Assembly (NCBI RefSeq): GCF_039655745.1
Contig: NZ_JBBYXI010000002.1
Location: 682,001 to 746,000 of the forward strand
Direction: 5' to 3'
DNA length: 64,000 nt
Origin: Hohaiivirga grylli
GTDB lineage: Bacteria; Pseudomonadota; Alphaproteobacteria; Rhizobiales; Beijerinckiaceae
The notes beneath the pieces are model-generated. The model was given only the letters and a program-made list of their open reading frames with translations. It searched no databases and was not told the DNA's origin. This document shows, piece after piece, positions 16,653-25,812 of the stretch. The position numbers and the translations under genes were made by a program. The number at the start of each line of letters is the position of its first letter. Position 1 is the first letter of the stretch.

Positions 16653-17444
16653 TCACTCTTCTTTCTTCTTATTGGCTTTTAGCCAGACCGGGCCAAACGC
16701 ATGATCCTGATGCACAGAAAAGCGCCCCTCTTTCACCATTTCAAGCGTGGCGGAAAGCGCGGAAGCTAAAACGGTCGGACGCATAGATGGCTCAACCAGA
16801 TATTTTAGAAGATGCTCATCAAGGCTCACCCAGTCACTGGCATAACCTATTAAACGTTCAAGAGCCGTGCGCGCTTCGTCAAGAGACCAAACCTTTCGGC
16901 GTTTAAGCGTTACGCGGGCATTAAACTGTTTTTCCCTTTGTGAGGCATATGCAGCCAGTAGTTCATATAATGTCACATCCCACTTTGCCTGTGTTGTATC
17001 AACAACAGGCTCAGCCGCACCACGAGCAAAGATATCACGCCCCAAACGATCTCGCTCTGAAAGCAACTGCGCCGCCTCCCGGATAACCTCAAGGCGTTTA
17101 AGACGAGAAGCCAAAGCTGCAGCCAGCTCCTCAATACTGGGCTCATCATCCTTTGGTGGCTCAGGCAGTAATAATCTGGATTTCAGATAGGCAAGCCATG
17201 CCGCCATCACAAGATAATCAGCAGCAAGCTCAAGTCGTAAACGACGTGCTTCTTCAATATAGGCTAGATATTGCTCTGCCAGCGCCAGAATTGAAATGCG
17301 ATGCAGATCAACCTTCTGGCGGCGCGCCAGCTCAAGCAAGAGATCCAGAGGGCCTTCAAAACCATCAATATCAATCAGCAGAGCATTTTCGCGCTCTGCC
17401 CGATCAATTGGTTCGTTGCCATCAAATTGGAGTTCTTGCTTCAT
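16653..17444 (-). CDS. scpA: Segregation and condensation protein ScpA (kleisin)
   Basis: Kleisin that bridges the SMC heads and binds ScpB. The 263-aa protein contains the signature LLIDIDGFEGPLDLLLELAR (about residues 22-41), AEQYLAYIEEARRLRLELAA, DYLVMAAWLAYLKSRLLLPE, and a C-terminal winged helix (EMVKEGRFSVHQDHAFGPVW). It is followed directly by scpB and preceded 35 bp upstream by nagZ. Placement of scpAB between nagZ and tatABC is the usual order in Hyphomicrobiales. Confidence 0.96.
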   Translation of the reverse strand: MKQELQFDGNEPIDRAERENALLIDIDGFEGPLDLLLELARRQKVDLHRISILALAEQYLAYIEEARRLRLELAADYLVMAAWLAYLKSRLLLPEPPKDDEPSIEELAAALASRLKRLEVIREAAQLLSERDRLGRDIFARGAAEPVVDTTQAKWDVTLYELLAAYASQREKQFNARVTLKRRKVWSLDEARTALERLIGYASDWVSLDEHLLKYLVEPSMRPTVLASALSATLEMVKEGRFSVHQDHAFGPVWLKANKKKEE

Positions 17445-17479
17445 GTCACTCCACTATAAGGCGAACGTACGATTAAACG

Positions 17480-18490
17480 TCAAGCAGAGAAAACAGAATT
17501 AAAACGTTGACGCATATCAGCCAGATCAACAGAAGGACGTGGCGCAGCAATCATTTCCAAAGCTGAAACAGCTCTTTTTAAAGCCTGCCCGTCCAGAGCC
17601 GGAACTTCAGCCATAACAGCAATCATTTCATCCATCTGGCCATTACAATGCAGGGCGACATCACAACCAGCCGCAAAAGCTGCTTTTGCGCGTTGACCAA
17701 GGCTGCCAGCCAGCGCCTGCATAGAAAGATCATCGCTCATTAGCAGGCCACTGAAACCTATATAACGACGAATGATTTCATCAATCACAATTTTGGATGT
17801 TGTTGCCGGATTATCTGCATCAATAGCGGAATAGATAACATGAGCCGTCATTGCCAACGGCATATCAGCCAGCTTCGTGAATGGTGCAAAATCCTGCTCC
17901 AGCTCTTCACGGGAGCACTCAACGATCGGCAAGCTCAAATGACTGTCAACGCCTGCCCGACCGTGTCCGGGTATGTGTTTGATAACCGGTAGAACTCCAC
18001 CATCCAACAAACCGTTGGAAGCGGCCAGCCCAAGTGTTGCAACAATCTCAGGCTCATTTCCATAAGCACGGTTACCAATAACATCATGAGCACCCACAAC
18101 CGGCACATCAAGAACCGGCAGACAGTCAACCGTAATGCCAACTTCTCGCAAGTCACTGGCAATCAGATGAGCACCAAAACGCGTCATCTCAATACCAAGT
18201 TTTTGATCGCGAGCATAAACCTCTCCATAAGCATTGCCCGTTGGATAGGCAGGCCAGTCTGGAGGCCCCATACGCTGCACGCGCCCCCCCTCCTGATCAA
18301 TCAGGATTGGTGTATCATCGCGGCCCGTAATATTACGTAAGGCGTCACAAAGGCGACGAACCTGTTCACGATCAGCGATATTCCGCTTAAAGAGGATAAA
18401 GCCCCAAGGATTATTATCCTTGTAAAAAGAGATTTCATCCGGGCTCAGCTCAAGTCCGGAACAACCAATGATTGCTGCACTTATAGCCAT
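17480..18490 (-). CDS. nagZ: Beta-N-acetylhexosaminidase NagZ
   Basis: Cytoplasmic glycoside hydrolase family 3 enzyme that removes GlcNAc from anhydro-muropeptides in cell-wall recycling. The 336-aa protein shows LIDQEGGRVQRMGPP, the substrate loop KHIPGHGRAGVDSHLSLP (His-Asp acid/base pair) and the nucleophile Asp in LLMSDDLSMQAL. In species with AmpR-regulated beta-lactamases its product controls induction. The beta-lactamase in this window is a class A enzyme with no ampR beside it, so such a link is not shown. It lies 24 bp downstream of the SPOR gene in the same run. Confidence 0.96.
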   Translation of the reverse strand: MAISAAIIGCSGLELSPDEISFYKDNNPWGFILFKRNIADREQVRRLCDALRNITGRDDTPILIDQEGGRVQRMGPPDWPAYPTGNAYGEVYARDQKLGIEMTRFGAHLIASDLREVGITVDCLPVLDVPVVGAHDVIGNRAYGNEPEIVATLGLAASNGLLDGGVLPVIKHIPGHGRAGVDSHLSLPIVECSREELEQDFAPFTKLADMPLAMTAHVIYSAIDADNPATTSKIVIDEIIRRYIGFSGLLMSDDLSMQALAGSLGQRAKAAFAAGCDVALHCNGQMDEMIAVMAEVPALDGQALKRAVSALEMIAAPRPSVDLADMRQRFNSVFSA

Positions 18491-18514
18491 GGCAATATCA
18501 CTCTTTCAGCCAGA

Positions 18515-20044
18515 TTAGTTTCTGGCCACGTAACAATCACCACCAGCAGCCTTAAAGCTGTTGCATAGTGAATTACTATCTTCACGGCTCATACCAACAG
18601 AACGAATGCGATAAATTGTTCGACCATTACTTTCAGCAGCCTGAATTGATGGTGAAACATTTGCAAGAACATCCGGATATTGCGCTTTCAGTCGATTGAA
18701 CCGCGCCAATCCTTCAGCCTCACTGCTTCCCAGACCGAACTGAACAGCATATGGGCCAGTTGAACGCGCAGCCGATGCTGGTGTCTGGGCAGGTGCTTCA
18801 ACAGCAGCAGTTCGTGTTGGCTGAGCAGGTGCGGTTGCGCGTGGCTCAGGCTGTGGTGCAGGAGCTGGAGATACAGGAGCCGGACTTTCATACGTATCTT
18901 CTGGCTCTTCCAGAGCCTGAGATGTCGCGGCTGACTGTGTCTGAATGCTAGTAGTGCTTGTACCAGGAGCAGCAGGCGAAGCTTCACCACCGATCACTGT
19001 TCCGTCTGGACGCACAGCAACCGTACGAACACGCCGTGCTTCACCAAGACTATTTACGAAAGCAGCGTTAGCCCGCGCCCCCGTTGCTTCCTGAACATCC
19101 ACAGGCTGCTCTTCACGATTGACAACCTGAATATTTCCTTCTGAAGCAGCGTTACCCTGATAAATTTGCTTGTTCTGATCAGGAAACTCTTTTCCACCAG
19201 GCGTTTCGGGTGCAACCTTTGTAGGTTCATCAGAAGCCGTGACAAGTGGCGGCTCGTTATCTCCGACAATACCCGTATTACGAAGCATCATATAGCCACC
19301 AACGGCAGCTCCAGCAACGATTAAGGCCGCCAGACTGATTGCAAGTTTCTTTTTGCCAGACTTCTGAACGGGCATATGAGAGAGTTCTTCAGTCTCATAA
19401 TAACCCGGCTGATATCCAAGATTTGGGTTGGCATAAGATGGCGTATAACTTTCTGGTGGCAATGTAGCCGACGGAGTCTCCGCAACCTCATCCTGATAAG
19501 CGGGTGCCTGAGAATCAAGGTATTGATCTTCCGGCAGAGCAGCCTGAGGAGCTGAAGGCTGGCGTGAATATGTGCCATAAGGACTAGCGGCTGGAGCTGC
19601 CTCTGGCTGCTTCACCCCTGCAAAGCCGTCAAATCCTGAGGAAGGCGGCAACGGAGAGTTTGAAAAGCCCTGAAACGGCTGGTTGCCAGCAGGCTTTGAA
19701 GCACCACCCAGAATATTTTTAAAAGGATCATCCTGCCCAACAATACGGGCCAGTTCCTGCAACGGATCCGGCATATTTTGTGCAGAAGGCTTAGGCGCAG
19801 GCTCCTGCGGCTGAGGCGGGAAGTCTGGCGCAACAGGCGGTAACGCCGGTTCGGCAGTCAAGGTTTCTGCCACAAAAGAATCTTCTGAAGCAGGCTTGAT
19901 CTGAGGCATGGATGGCGCATTTATCGGCTCACCCGTGAATGAAGGCTCCTGCCGCACCTGTGTCGGCGACGCAGCCGCACGTCTTAGCTGACGATCAATT
20001 TCATCAAGATCAACAGTAAACCGCGGTTTTGTCGGCTCATTCAT
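18515..20044 (-). CDS. SPOR-domain inner-membrane protein
   Basis: A 509-aa bitopic membrane protein. The first 230 or so residues are cytoplasmic, Pro/Ala/Gln-rich and low in complexity. One membrane helix follows (about 233-253, KLAISLAALIVAGAAVGGYM). A long disordered Pro/Thr-rich periplasmic linker leads to a C-terminal SPOR domain (about 430-509, GPYAVQFGLGSSEAEGLARF onward). SPOR domains bind denuded glycan strands at the division septum, so a role in division or septal wall remodelling is likely. It lies between argS and nagZ, a neighbourhood conserved in related bacteria. The exact function of this family member is not known. Confidence 0.9.
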   Translation of the reverse strand: MNEPTKPRFTVDLDEIDRQLRRAAASPTQVRQEPSFTGEPINAPSMPQIKPASEDSFVAETLTAEPALPPVAPDFPPQPQEPAPKPSAQNMPDPLQELARIVGQDDPFKNILGGASKPAGNQPFQGFSNSPLPPSSGFDGFAGVKQPEAAPAASPYGTYSRQPSAPQAALPEDQYLDSQAPAYQDEVAETPSATLPPESYTPSYANPNLGYQPGYYETEELSHMPVQKSGKKKLAISLAALIVAGAAVGGYMMLRNTGIVGDNEPPLVTASDEPTKVAPETPGGKEFPDQNKQIYQGNAASEGNIQVVNREEQPVDVQEATGARANAAFVNSLGEARRVRTVAVRPDGTVIGGEASPAAPGTSTTSIQTQSAATSQALEEPEDTYESPAPVSPAPAPQPEPRATAPAQPTRTAAVEAPAQTPASAARSTGPYAVQFGLGSSEAEGLARFNRLKAQYPDVLANVSPSIQAAESNGRTIYRIRSVGMSREDSNSLCNSFKAAGGDCYVARN

Positions 20045-20074
20045 GCGGCCGCCCTCCTATTACTCAAATAAAAA

Positions 20075-21835
20075 CTATCTCATCTCGTCTGGGGCTGAAA
20101 CACCCAAAACACCAAGACCTGACGCCAAAATATCCCGAACAACAGTCACAAAGACCAAGCGGGCCTTTGTAAGCATTGCATCATCCTGATTAATAAACCG
20201 TAATTGCGGCAAGTCCTTGCCTTTATTCCACAAACTATTAAGGCAGCTAGCCAGTTCATAGAGATAAAAAGCCACACGATGGGGCTCATGACTTGCAGCC
20301 GCGGCTTCAATAAGACGCGGATACTGGGCAATAAAACGAAACAGCTCAATTTCTGAAGAATCACTCAGGGCAGAAAGATCGACATCTGAAAGCCCCTTAG
20401 CCGAAACATCCATGTCTGGCAGAAGTCTCTTCACTTCACGCAGAACGGATGCACAGCGAGCATGGGCATACTGCACATAAAACACCGGATTCTCTTTTGC
20501 CATCTCAACCACTTTGGCAAGATCGAAGTCTAACGTACCGTCATTCTTACGGAAAACCATCATGAAACGCACAGCATCAGGCCCGACCTCATCGACAACC
20601 TCACGCAGTGTTACAAACTCACCGGCACGTTTGGACATCTTCACCGGCTCACCATTCCGGAGCAAGCGCACCAACTGGCAGAGCTTTACATCAAGCTTGC
20701 CCTGCTGATTGGTAATGGCCTTTACAGCAGCCTGCATACGTTTGACATAGCCACCGTGGTCAGCGCCCCAGACGTCAATCATTGATGGGAAGCCACGCTC
20801 ATACTTTGAATTGTGATACGCAATATCTGCAGCAAAATATGTGTACGACCCATCCGATTTCATCAGTGCACGATCAACATCATCACCAAAATCAGTTGAT
20901 CGGAAGAGTGTCTGCTCACGATCTTCCCAATCTTCTGGCAGCTGGCCTTTTGGTGGCGGCAGGCGTCCCTCATAGATCAGACCGCGCTCACGCAACGTCT
21001 CAATTGTTTTGCGGATTTCATCTGTTCCATTCTGGGTCAGAGATCGCTCTGAGAAAAAGATATCGTGTTTGATATCAAGAGCAGCCAGATCTTCACGGAT
21101 CATGTCCATCATGGCATCAATGGCGAAGTTACGAACCACTGGCAGCCATTCAGCTTCGCTTTGAGACGTCAGCTCATTGCCATATTTCTTGGCTAAAGAC
21201 TGACCTACGGAAACAAGGTAATCTCCCGGATAAAGCCCTTCCGGAATTTGCCCGATCTCTTCACCAAGAGCTTCGCGGTAACGCAGATAAGCTGAGCGTG
21301 CCAAGACATCAACCTGTGCGCCAGCATCGTTGATGTAATATTCACGCGAGACATTATATCCAGCGAATGAAAGCAGACCTGCAAGAGCATCACCAAATAC
21401 CGCACCACGACCATGACCTACGTGCATTGGCCCTGTCGGGTTTGCAGATACATACTCGACATTAACCGCCTGCCCCTTGCCCTGCTCGCTCCGTCCAAAT
21501 TCCTGACCAAGTGCAAGAGCATCTTTCAGAACTTTATGAAACACTTCTGGGACAAGTGTCAGATTGATGAACCCTGGACCTGCAATATCAACCTTAGAAA
21601 CAAACTCATCACTTTTGAGCTTTTCAATGATCATCTCAGCCAGTGCCCGCGGATTGCTCTTGGCATCTTTTGCGAGAACCATGGCAGCATTTGTTGCGAG
21701 ATCACCATAAGTCGCATCCCGCGGAGGTTCGACAACAACGCGCCCGGTATCAAGCCCCTCAGGCAATCGCCCTTCGGCAACCAGTGTATTGATAATATCT
21801 GTTACGCGACGCTCAAAAAATGCAAAGATATTCAT
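20075..21835 (-). CDS. argS: Arginyl-tRNA synthetase
   Basis: Class I synthetase that charges tRNA-Arg. From the ATG at 21835 it starts MNIFAFFERRVTDIINTLVA and is 586 aa, normal for the family; a TTG 15 nt upstream is possible but weaker. It has the N-terminal Add-1 domain, the HIGH-type motif SANPTGPMHVGHGRGAVFGD, WGADHGGYVKRMQAAVKA, VKMSKRAGEFVTLREVVDEV (KMSK-like), and a C-terminal anticodon-binding DALR domain. It follows dgt by 64 bp. Confidence 0.97.
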   Translation of the reverse strand: MNIFAFFERRVTDIINTLVAEGRLPEGLDTGRVVVEPPRDATYGDLATNAAMVLAKDAKSNPRALAEMIIEKLKSDEFVSKVDIAGPGFINLTLVPEVFHKVLKDALALGQEFGRSEQGKGQAVNVEYVSANPTGPMHVGHGRGAVFGDALAGLLSFAGYNVSREYYINDAGAQVDVLARSAYLRYREALGEEIGQIPEGLYPGDYLVSVGQSLAKKYGNELTSQSEAEWLPVVRNFAIDAMMDMIREDLAALDIKHDIFFSERSLTQNGTDEIRKTIETLRERGLIYEGRLPPPKGQLPEDWEDREQTLFRSTDFGDDVDRALMKSDGSYTYFAADIAYHNSKYERGFPSMIDVWGADHGGYVKRMQAAVKAITNQQGKLDVKLCQLVRLLRNGEPVKMSKRAGEFVTLREVVDEVGPDAVRFMMVFRKNDGTLDFDLAKVVEMAKENPVFYVQYAHARCASVLREVKRLLPDMDVSAKGLSDVDLSALSDSSEIELFRFIAQYPRLIEAAAASHEPHRVAFYLYELASCLNSLWNKGKDLPQLRFINQDDAMLTKARLVFVTVVRDILASGLGVLGVSAPDEMR

Positions 21836-21899
21836 GATCTCTATTCGCAAGGATTCGTTCTGTTTCGGTATATGCAGGACTTAAGGCAGATGTTTACGA

Positions 21900-23102
21900 C
21901 TAGCGCAAGCTGGGAACGCTGCCAAATAGCCTCTGATACGCAAGAATAGCATATCTATCAGTCATACCGGCAATATAATTGGCAACTTGCAGCGCTTTCT
22001 GAGGCATATCCTGTGTCTGCACCTGCCATTCTTCAGGCATATCACCCTCGTGCTCCATATAGTGCCGGAATAAACTCTCAACGATATTCTCAGCATCCTT
22101 GCGAACACTCATCACCCGCTCATGGCGATACATATGCGGATAAAGGAAACCTTTGATTGCCTGATCAGCGGCATGCATCTCAGCAGAAAATGTTACCTGT
22201 GTTTTTGATGCATGACGGATATCATCTGCGCTCTTTGGATTAAGAGCCGCAAGATTAAGATCACTTTCGCGTACAACATCTTCAACAAACCGGGTAATCA
22301 GCCGACGTGTCAGCTCATGACCACGGCGCTCAGTACTCAGATCTGGATAGCGGCTATCAATCTCATCAAGCAACGCATTCAACAGGGGAATTTCACGCAG
22401 CTCATCAAGCTCAAACAGGCCTGCCCGCAAACCGTCATCAATATCATGGGTGTTATAGGCAATATCGTCGGCAATTGCAGCGGCCTGCGCCTCACCGCTG
22501 GCATATGTATCCAGCCATAAATCCTGCTGTTTATTGTAATCCAGAATAAGCTGAGGAATACCACTGACTTTATAACGCTCGGTCGGCGTGCCATCCTTAT
22601 TCAGCAACGGGCCATTATGTTTGACGAGACCTTCCAAGGTTTCCCATGTCAGATTCAGACCATCATGCTCGGCATAATGGTTCTCCAGTCTGGTCACAAT
22701 GCTGAGTGCCTGCGCATTATGATCAAACCCACCATAGCTTTTCAGACAACGGTTTAAGGCATCCTCTCCGGAGTGCCCAAATGGTGTGTGACCAAGATCA
22801 TGCGACAGCGCCAAAGCCTCTGCCAGATCCTCATCCAGCCCAAGTGACCGGGCAATAGCACGGGAAATCTGAGCAACCTCAATCGTATGCGTCAAACGTG
22901 TCCGGTAATGATCACCTTCGTGATAGACGAAAACCTGTGTTTTATGCTTAAGGCGACGAAACGCAGATGAGTGAATAATACGGTCTCTATCGCGTTGAAA
23001 CTCACTTCTGGTCGGGGATGTATCGGTAGGAAAAAGCCGACCCCGGCTGTTTGCAGGATCACAAGCATAAGGAGCCCGCCACCTTTCACCAAAAGACTTC
23101 AC
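21900..23102 (-). CDS. dgt: dGTP triphosphohydrolase-like HD phosphohydrolase (GTG start)
   Basis: Hydrolyses deoxynucleoside triphosphates to nucleoside and tripolyphosphate. It begins, after a GTG start, KSFGERWRAPYACDPANSRG and has SAFRRLKHKTQVF, RLTHTIEVAQISRAIARSLG and the HD metal site ALSHDLGHTPFGHSGEDALN. I chose the GTG at 23102 (400 aa) because AGGAGGAGAAACGG stands directly before it. An in-frame GTG at 23141 would add 13 residues without a ribosome site. First gene of the long minus-strand run; divergent from erpA. Confidence 0.93.
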   Translation of the reverse strand: MKSFGERWRAPYACDPANSRGRLFPTDTSPTRSEFQRDRDRIIHSSAFRRLKHKTQVFVYHEGDHYRTRLTHTIEVAQISRAIARSLGLDEDLAEALALSHDLGHTPFGHSGEDALNRCLKSYGGFDHNAQALSIVTRLENHYAEHDGLNLTWETLEGLVKHNGPLLNKDGTPTERYKVSGIPQLILDYNKQQDLWLDTYASGEAQAAAIADDIAYNTHDIDDGLRAGLFELDELREIPLLNALLDEIDSRYPDLSTERRGHELTRRLITRFVEDVVRESDLNLAALNPKSADDIRHASKTQVTFSAEMHAADQAIKGFLYPHMYRHERVMSVRKDAENIVESLFRHYMEHEGDMPEEWQVQTQDMPQKALQVANYIAGMTDRYAILAYQRLFGSVPSLR

Positions 23103-23261
23103 CCGTTTCTCCTCCTGACACATCCATGTGTCACCACACACGACCTTTACGCATATATGAATATTCTTCTTCAGGGCTGCTTGAAGCTGCCATGATTAGT
23201 ACTTAGTTTTAACAGTAAAGGATTCGCAGGAGAAAAACCTGCAAATTATGAAGCGGAAACA

Positions 23262-23585
23262 ATGAGCATTACAGTTACTGAGCGTGCGGCAAAGCGCATT
23301 AATACCATTCTGGCGAAAGAACCTGAGGGAGCGATGCTCCGTATCAGCGTCAATGGTGGCGGCTGCTCAGGCTTTCAGTATGCCTTTGATATTTCACCAG
23401 ATAGAAATGCCGATGATACTGCCATTGAAAAAGATGGCATCACCGTTCTGGTTGACGAGATTTCCCTGCAATATCTGGATGGTGCCACAGTTGATTTTAT
23501 TGATGACCTGATGGGGCAATCATTCCGTATTGAGAACCCCCAGGCAACAAGCTCGTGTGGCTGCGGAACCTCCTTCTCAATATAA
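23262..23585 (+). CDS. erpA: A-type iron-sulfur carrier ErpA/HesB-like
   Basis: A 107-aa carrier that delivers Fe-S clusters to target apoproteins. The three conserved cysteines are in NGGGCSGFQYAF and in SSCGCGTSFSI at the C-terminus. It is a different A-type paralogue from the SufA encoded at the suf locus near the end of this window, and stands alone as a single gene. The ATG at 23262 is preceded by GAAGCGGAAACA. A GCAGG/CCTGC hairpin lies 20-36 nt upstream of the start. The symbol is by best fit; iscA-like naming is also possible. Confidence 0.88.
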   Translation: MSITVTERAAKRINTILAKEPEGAMLRISVNGGGCSGFQYAFDISPDRNADDTAIEKDGITVLVDEISLQYLDGATVDFIDDLMGQSFRIENPQATSSCGCGTSFSI

Positions 23586-23600
23586 GTTTTCCTTAAAACA

Positions 23601-23634
23601 AAAAACCACCGGTTACATTCAACCGGTGGTTTTT
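23601..23634. terminator. Bidirectional terminator between erpA and aspS
   Basis: The 14-bp perfect stem AAAAACCACCGGTT / AACCGGTGGTTTTT with loop ACATTC serves the two convergent genes, with T-runs on both strands. Confidence 0.93.
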
Positions 23635-23663
23635 CTTATATGACATCAGTTTTTAAACTGATC

Positions 23664-25472
23664 TTATTTCTCTGGCAGATTCAGACGAATGCTGAGTTCA
23701 CGTAGCTGCTTTGGCGAAACGTTTGATGGGGCACCCATCATCAGGTCTTCTGCGCGCTGGTTCATTGGATAGAGAACAACTTCACGCAGGTTCTGCTCAT
23801 CACACAGCAACATCACAATACGGTCAATGCCTGGTGCGATACCACCGTGCGGAGGAGCACCAAGGCTCAGGGCCTTCAGCATGCCACCGAACTTCTCTTC
23901 CAGAACATCACTGCCATAGCCAGCAATCTCGAAAGCCTTATGCATAATGTCCGGGCGGTGGTTACGAATAGCGCCAGAAGACAGCTCGTAACCGTTACAG
24001 ACGATATCATACTGGAATGCATTGATTGACAGGATTGTATCCTTGTCATTCGGATCCAGAGCCATAAAGGCATCATGATCATAGTTTGGCATGGAGAATG
24101 GGTTGTGTGAGAAGTCGATGCGCTTCTCATCTTCATTCCATTCATACATTGGGAAGTCTGTGATCCAGCAAAGGATGAACTGGTCTTTATCACCAAGACC
24201 AAGGTCATCACCAATGCGGACACGTGCCTTACCAGCCAGAGAAACAGCCTTATTCTTTTCATCAGCGGCAAAAAAGACCGCATCACCAGCTTTAAGGCCT
24301 GCTTTCTTGGCGATGATTTCCTGTACGTTTTCAGGAACGAACTTGGCAATTGGCCCCTTACCGACCAGCTTGCCATCCTGCTCTTCAAAGATGATGTAGC
24401 CAAGACCTGGAGCACCCTCACCACGAGCCCAGTCATTGATCTTATCGAAGAATGAACGTGGCTGTGTTGCGGAGCCCGGAGCCGGAATGGCGCGAACCAC
24501 ACCGCCAGCTTTGACAACATTCTTAAAGGCATTGAAGTTGACATCATCACGAAGGAATTCTTCGGACACATCAACAATTTCAATCGGGTTGCGCAGGTCC
24601 GGCTTATCAGAGCCGTACTTCAACATAGATTCAGCATATGGAATACGCTGGAAGACTTTACTGACAGGACGTCCATTAGCGAATTCTTCAAAGACACCAC
24701 GCAGAACCGGCTCAATCGCCTGGAACACATCTTCCTGAGTGACAAAGCTCATTTCAATATCGAGCTGATAGAACTCACCCGGGCTGCGGTCAGCACGCGC
24801 ATCTTCATCACGGAAGCAAGGAGCGATCTGGAAATAGCGGTCAAAGCCCGCAATCATCGTCAGCTGTTTGAACTGCTGAGGAGCCTGAGGCAATGCGTAG
24901 AACTTGCCGGGATGCAAACGTGACGGCACGAGAAAATCGCGAGCACCTTCTGGAGAAGAAGCTGTCAGGATTGGCGTCTGAAACTCAAAGAAGCCCTGAT
25001 TTTTCATACGCGTACGCAGCGAATCAATGATTGCACCACGCTTCATGATATTCTGGTGCAGCTTCTCACGGCGCAGATCAAGGAAGCGATAACGCAGGCG
25101 TACATCTTCCGGATATTCCTGATCACCGAAAACAGGCATTGGCAGTTCAGCTGCCGGGCCAAGAATTTCCATATCAGTGATAAAGATTTCAACCATACCG
25201 GTTGGCAGTTCAGGATTCTCGGTTCCTTCAGGACGCTTGCGTACCTTGCCATCAAAGCGGACGACCCACTCAGAGCGAACGGTTTCAGCCATCTTGAATG
25301 CTGCGGAATCCGGGTCAACAACACATTGTGTCATGCCATAATGGTCGCGCAAGTCGATGAAGAGCAAACCACCATGATCTCGGATACGATGGCACCAGCC
25401 TGACAATCTGACGGTTTCGCCAACGTGGCTTTCGCGGATATCTCCGCAGGTATGACTGCGATAACGATGCAT
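23664..25472 (-). CDS. aspS: Aspartyl-tRNA synthetase, probably non-discriminating (Asp/Asn)
   Basis: Class II synthetase of 602 aa with an N-terminal OB-fold anticodon domain, the bacterial GAD insertion and catalytic motifs PQFKQLTMIAGFDRYFQIAP, CFRDEDARADRSPGEFYQLD (motif 2) and GIDRIVMLLCDEQNLREVVL (motif 3). The anticodon domain reads HRIRDHGGLLF, with His-33 where discriminating E. coli AspRS has Leu, and has RPEGTEN with Gly. These are the residues reported for non-discriminating bacterial AspRS. With the GatCAB amidotransferase at 39-43 kb, the enzyme likely also charges tRNA-Asn with Asp for transamidation. No AsnRS is seen in the window, but the rest of the genome is unseen. Confidence 0.97.
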   Translation of the reverse strand: MHRYRSHTCGDIRESHVGETVRLSGWCHRIRDHGGLLFIDLRDHYGMTQCVVDPDSAAFKMAETVRSEWVVRFDGKVRKRPEGTENPELPTGMVEIFITDMEILGPAAELPMPVFGDQEYPEDVRLRYRFLDLRREKLHQNIMKRGAIIDSLRTRMKNQGFFEFQTPILTASSPEGARDFLVPSRLHPGKFYALPQAPQQFKQLTMIAGFDRYFQIAPCFRDEDARADRSPGEFYQLDIEMSFVTQEDVFQAIEPVLRGVFEEFANGRPVSKVFQRIPYAESMLKYGSDKPDLRNPIEIVDVSEEFLRDDVNFNAFKNVVKAGGVVRAIPAPGSATQPRSFFDKINDWARGEGAPGLGYIIFEEQDGKLVGKGPIAKFVPENVQEIIAKKAGLKAGDAVFFAADEKNKAVSLAGKARVRIGDDLGLGDKDQFILCWITDFPMYEWNEDEKRIDFSHNPFSMPNYDHDAFMALDPNDKDTILSINAFQYDIVCNGYELSSGAIRNHRPDIMHKAFEIAGYGSDVLEEKFGGMLKALSLGAPPHGGIAPGIDRIVMLLCDEQNLREVVLYPMNQRAEDLMMGAPSNVSPKQLRELSIRLNLPEK

Positions 25473-25812
25473 GGTCTGATCTGCTCTTGTTGATCTGCTC
25501 GGTTGCCAGATTTCTCTGACAATGAATATGTTAGAAAACTAAAACACCCCACGCGCAAGAGCCCTTGCCAAACGTGAATGTTTCCAAGAAACATGACTTA
25601 GCCATTTATTCCCAAAAGACCAAGGCTAATTTGAATTTTTCTGACGAAACATACCCATATTTCCACGTTTCCCTAAAAAATTCCTTTTCTAATGCTTACA
25701 GATCAGGCAGTTACATACCCCAAGCACAGCTGAATCGCTGGTATATTATCTTGAGAGATAATAATCTTATAAGCAGTCAGCTTACGTCACTTAGGATATC
25801 TGAACGCTGCCC
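25473..25812. other. 340-bp AT-rich divergent intergenic region (aspS / rnd)
   Basis: This is the longest gap in the window. It must hold the divergent promoters of aspS and rnd, but I cannot place -35/-10 boxes with confidence. The one clear element is a perfect 8-bp inverted repeat, TATTATCT-TGAG-AGATAATA, at 25744-25763, about 50 nt before rnd. A short frame running through the region lacks a ribosome site and family features. I see no tRNA or mobile DNA. Confidence 0.6.

Noticed and set aside
23226..23242. GCAGG / CCTGC hairpin upstream of erpA as an iron-responsive element
   Set aside because: 5-bp stem only and no match to known Irr, RirA or Fur boxes that I can defend.
23876..24583. 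235-aa frame in another phase of aspS
   Set aside because: The aspS frame carries all class II motifs. The other frame is Ser/Met-rich and without motifs.
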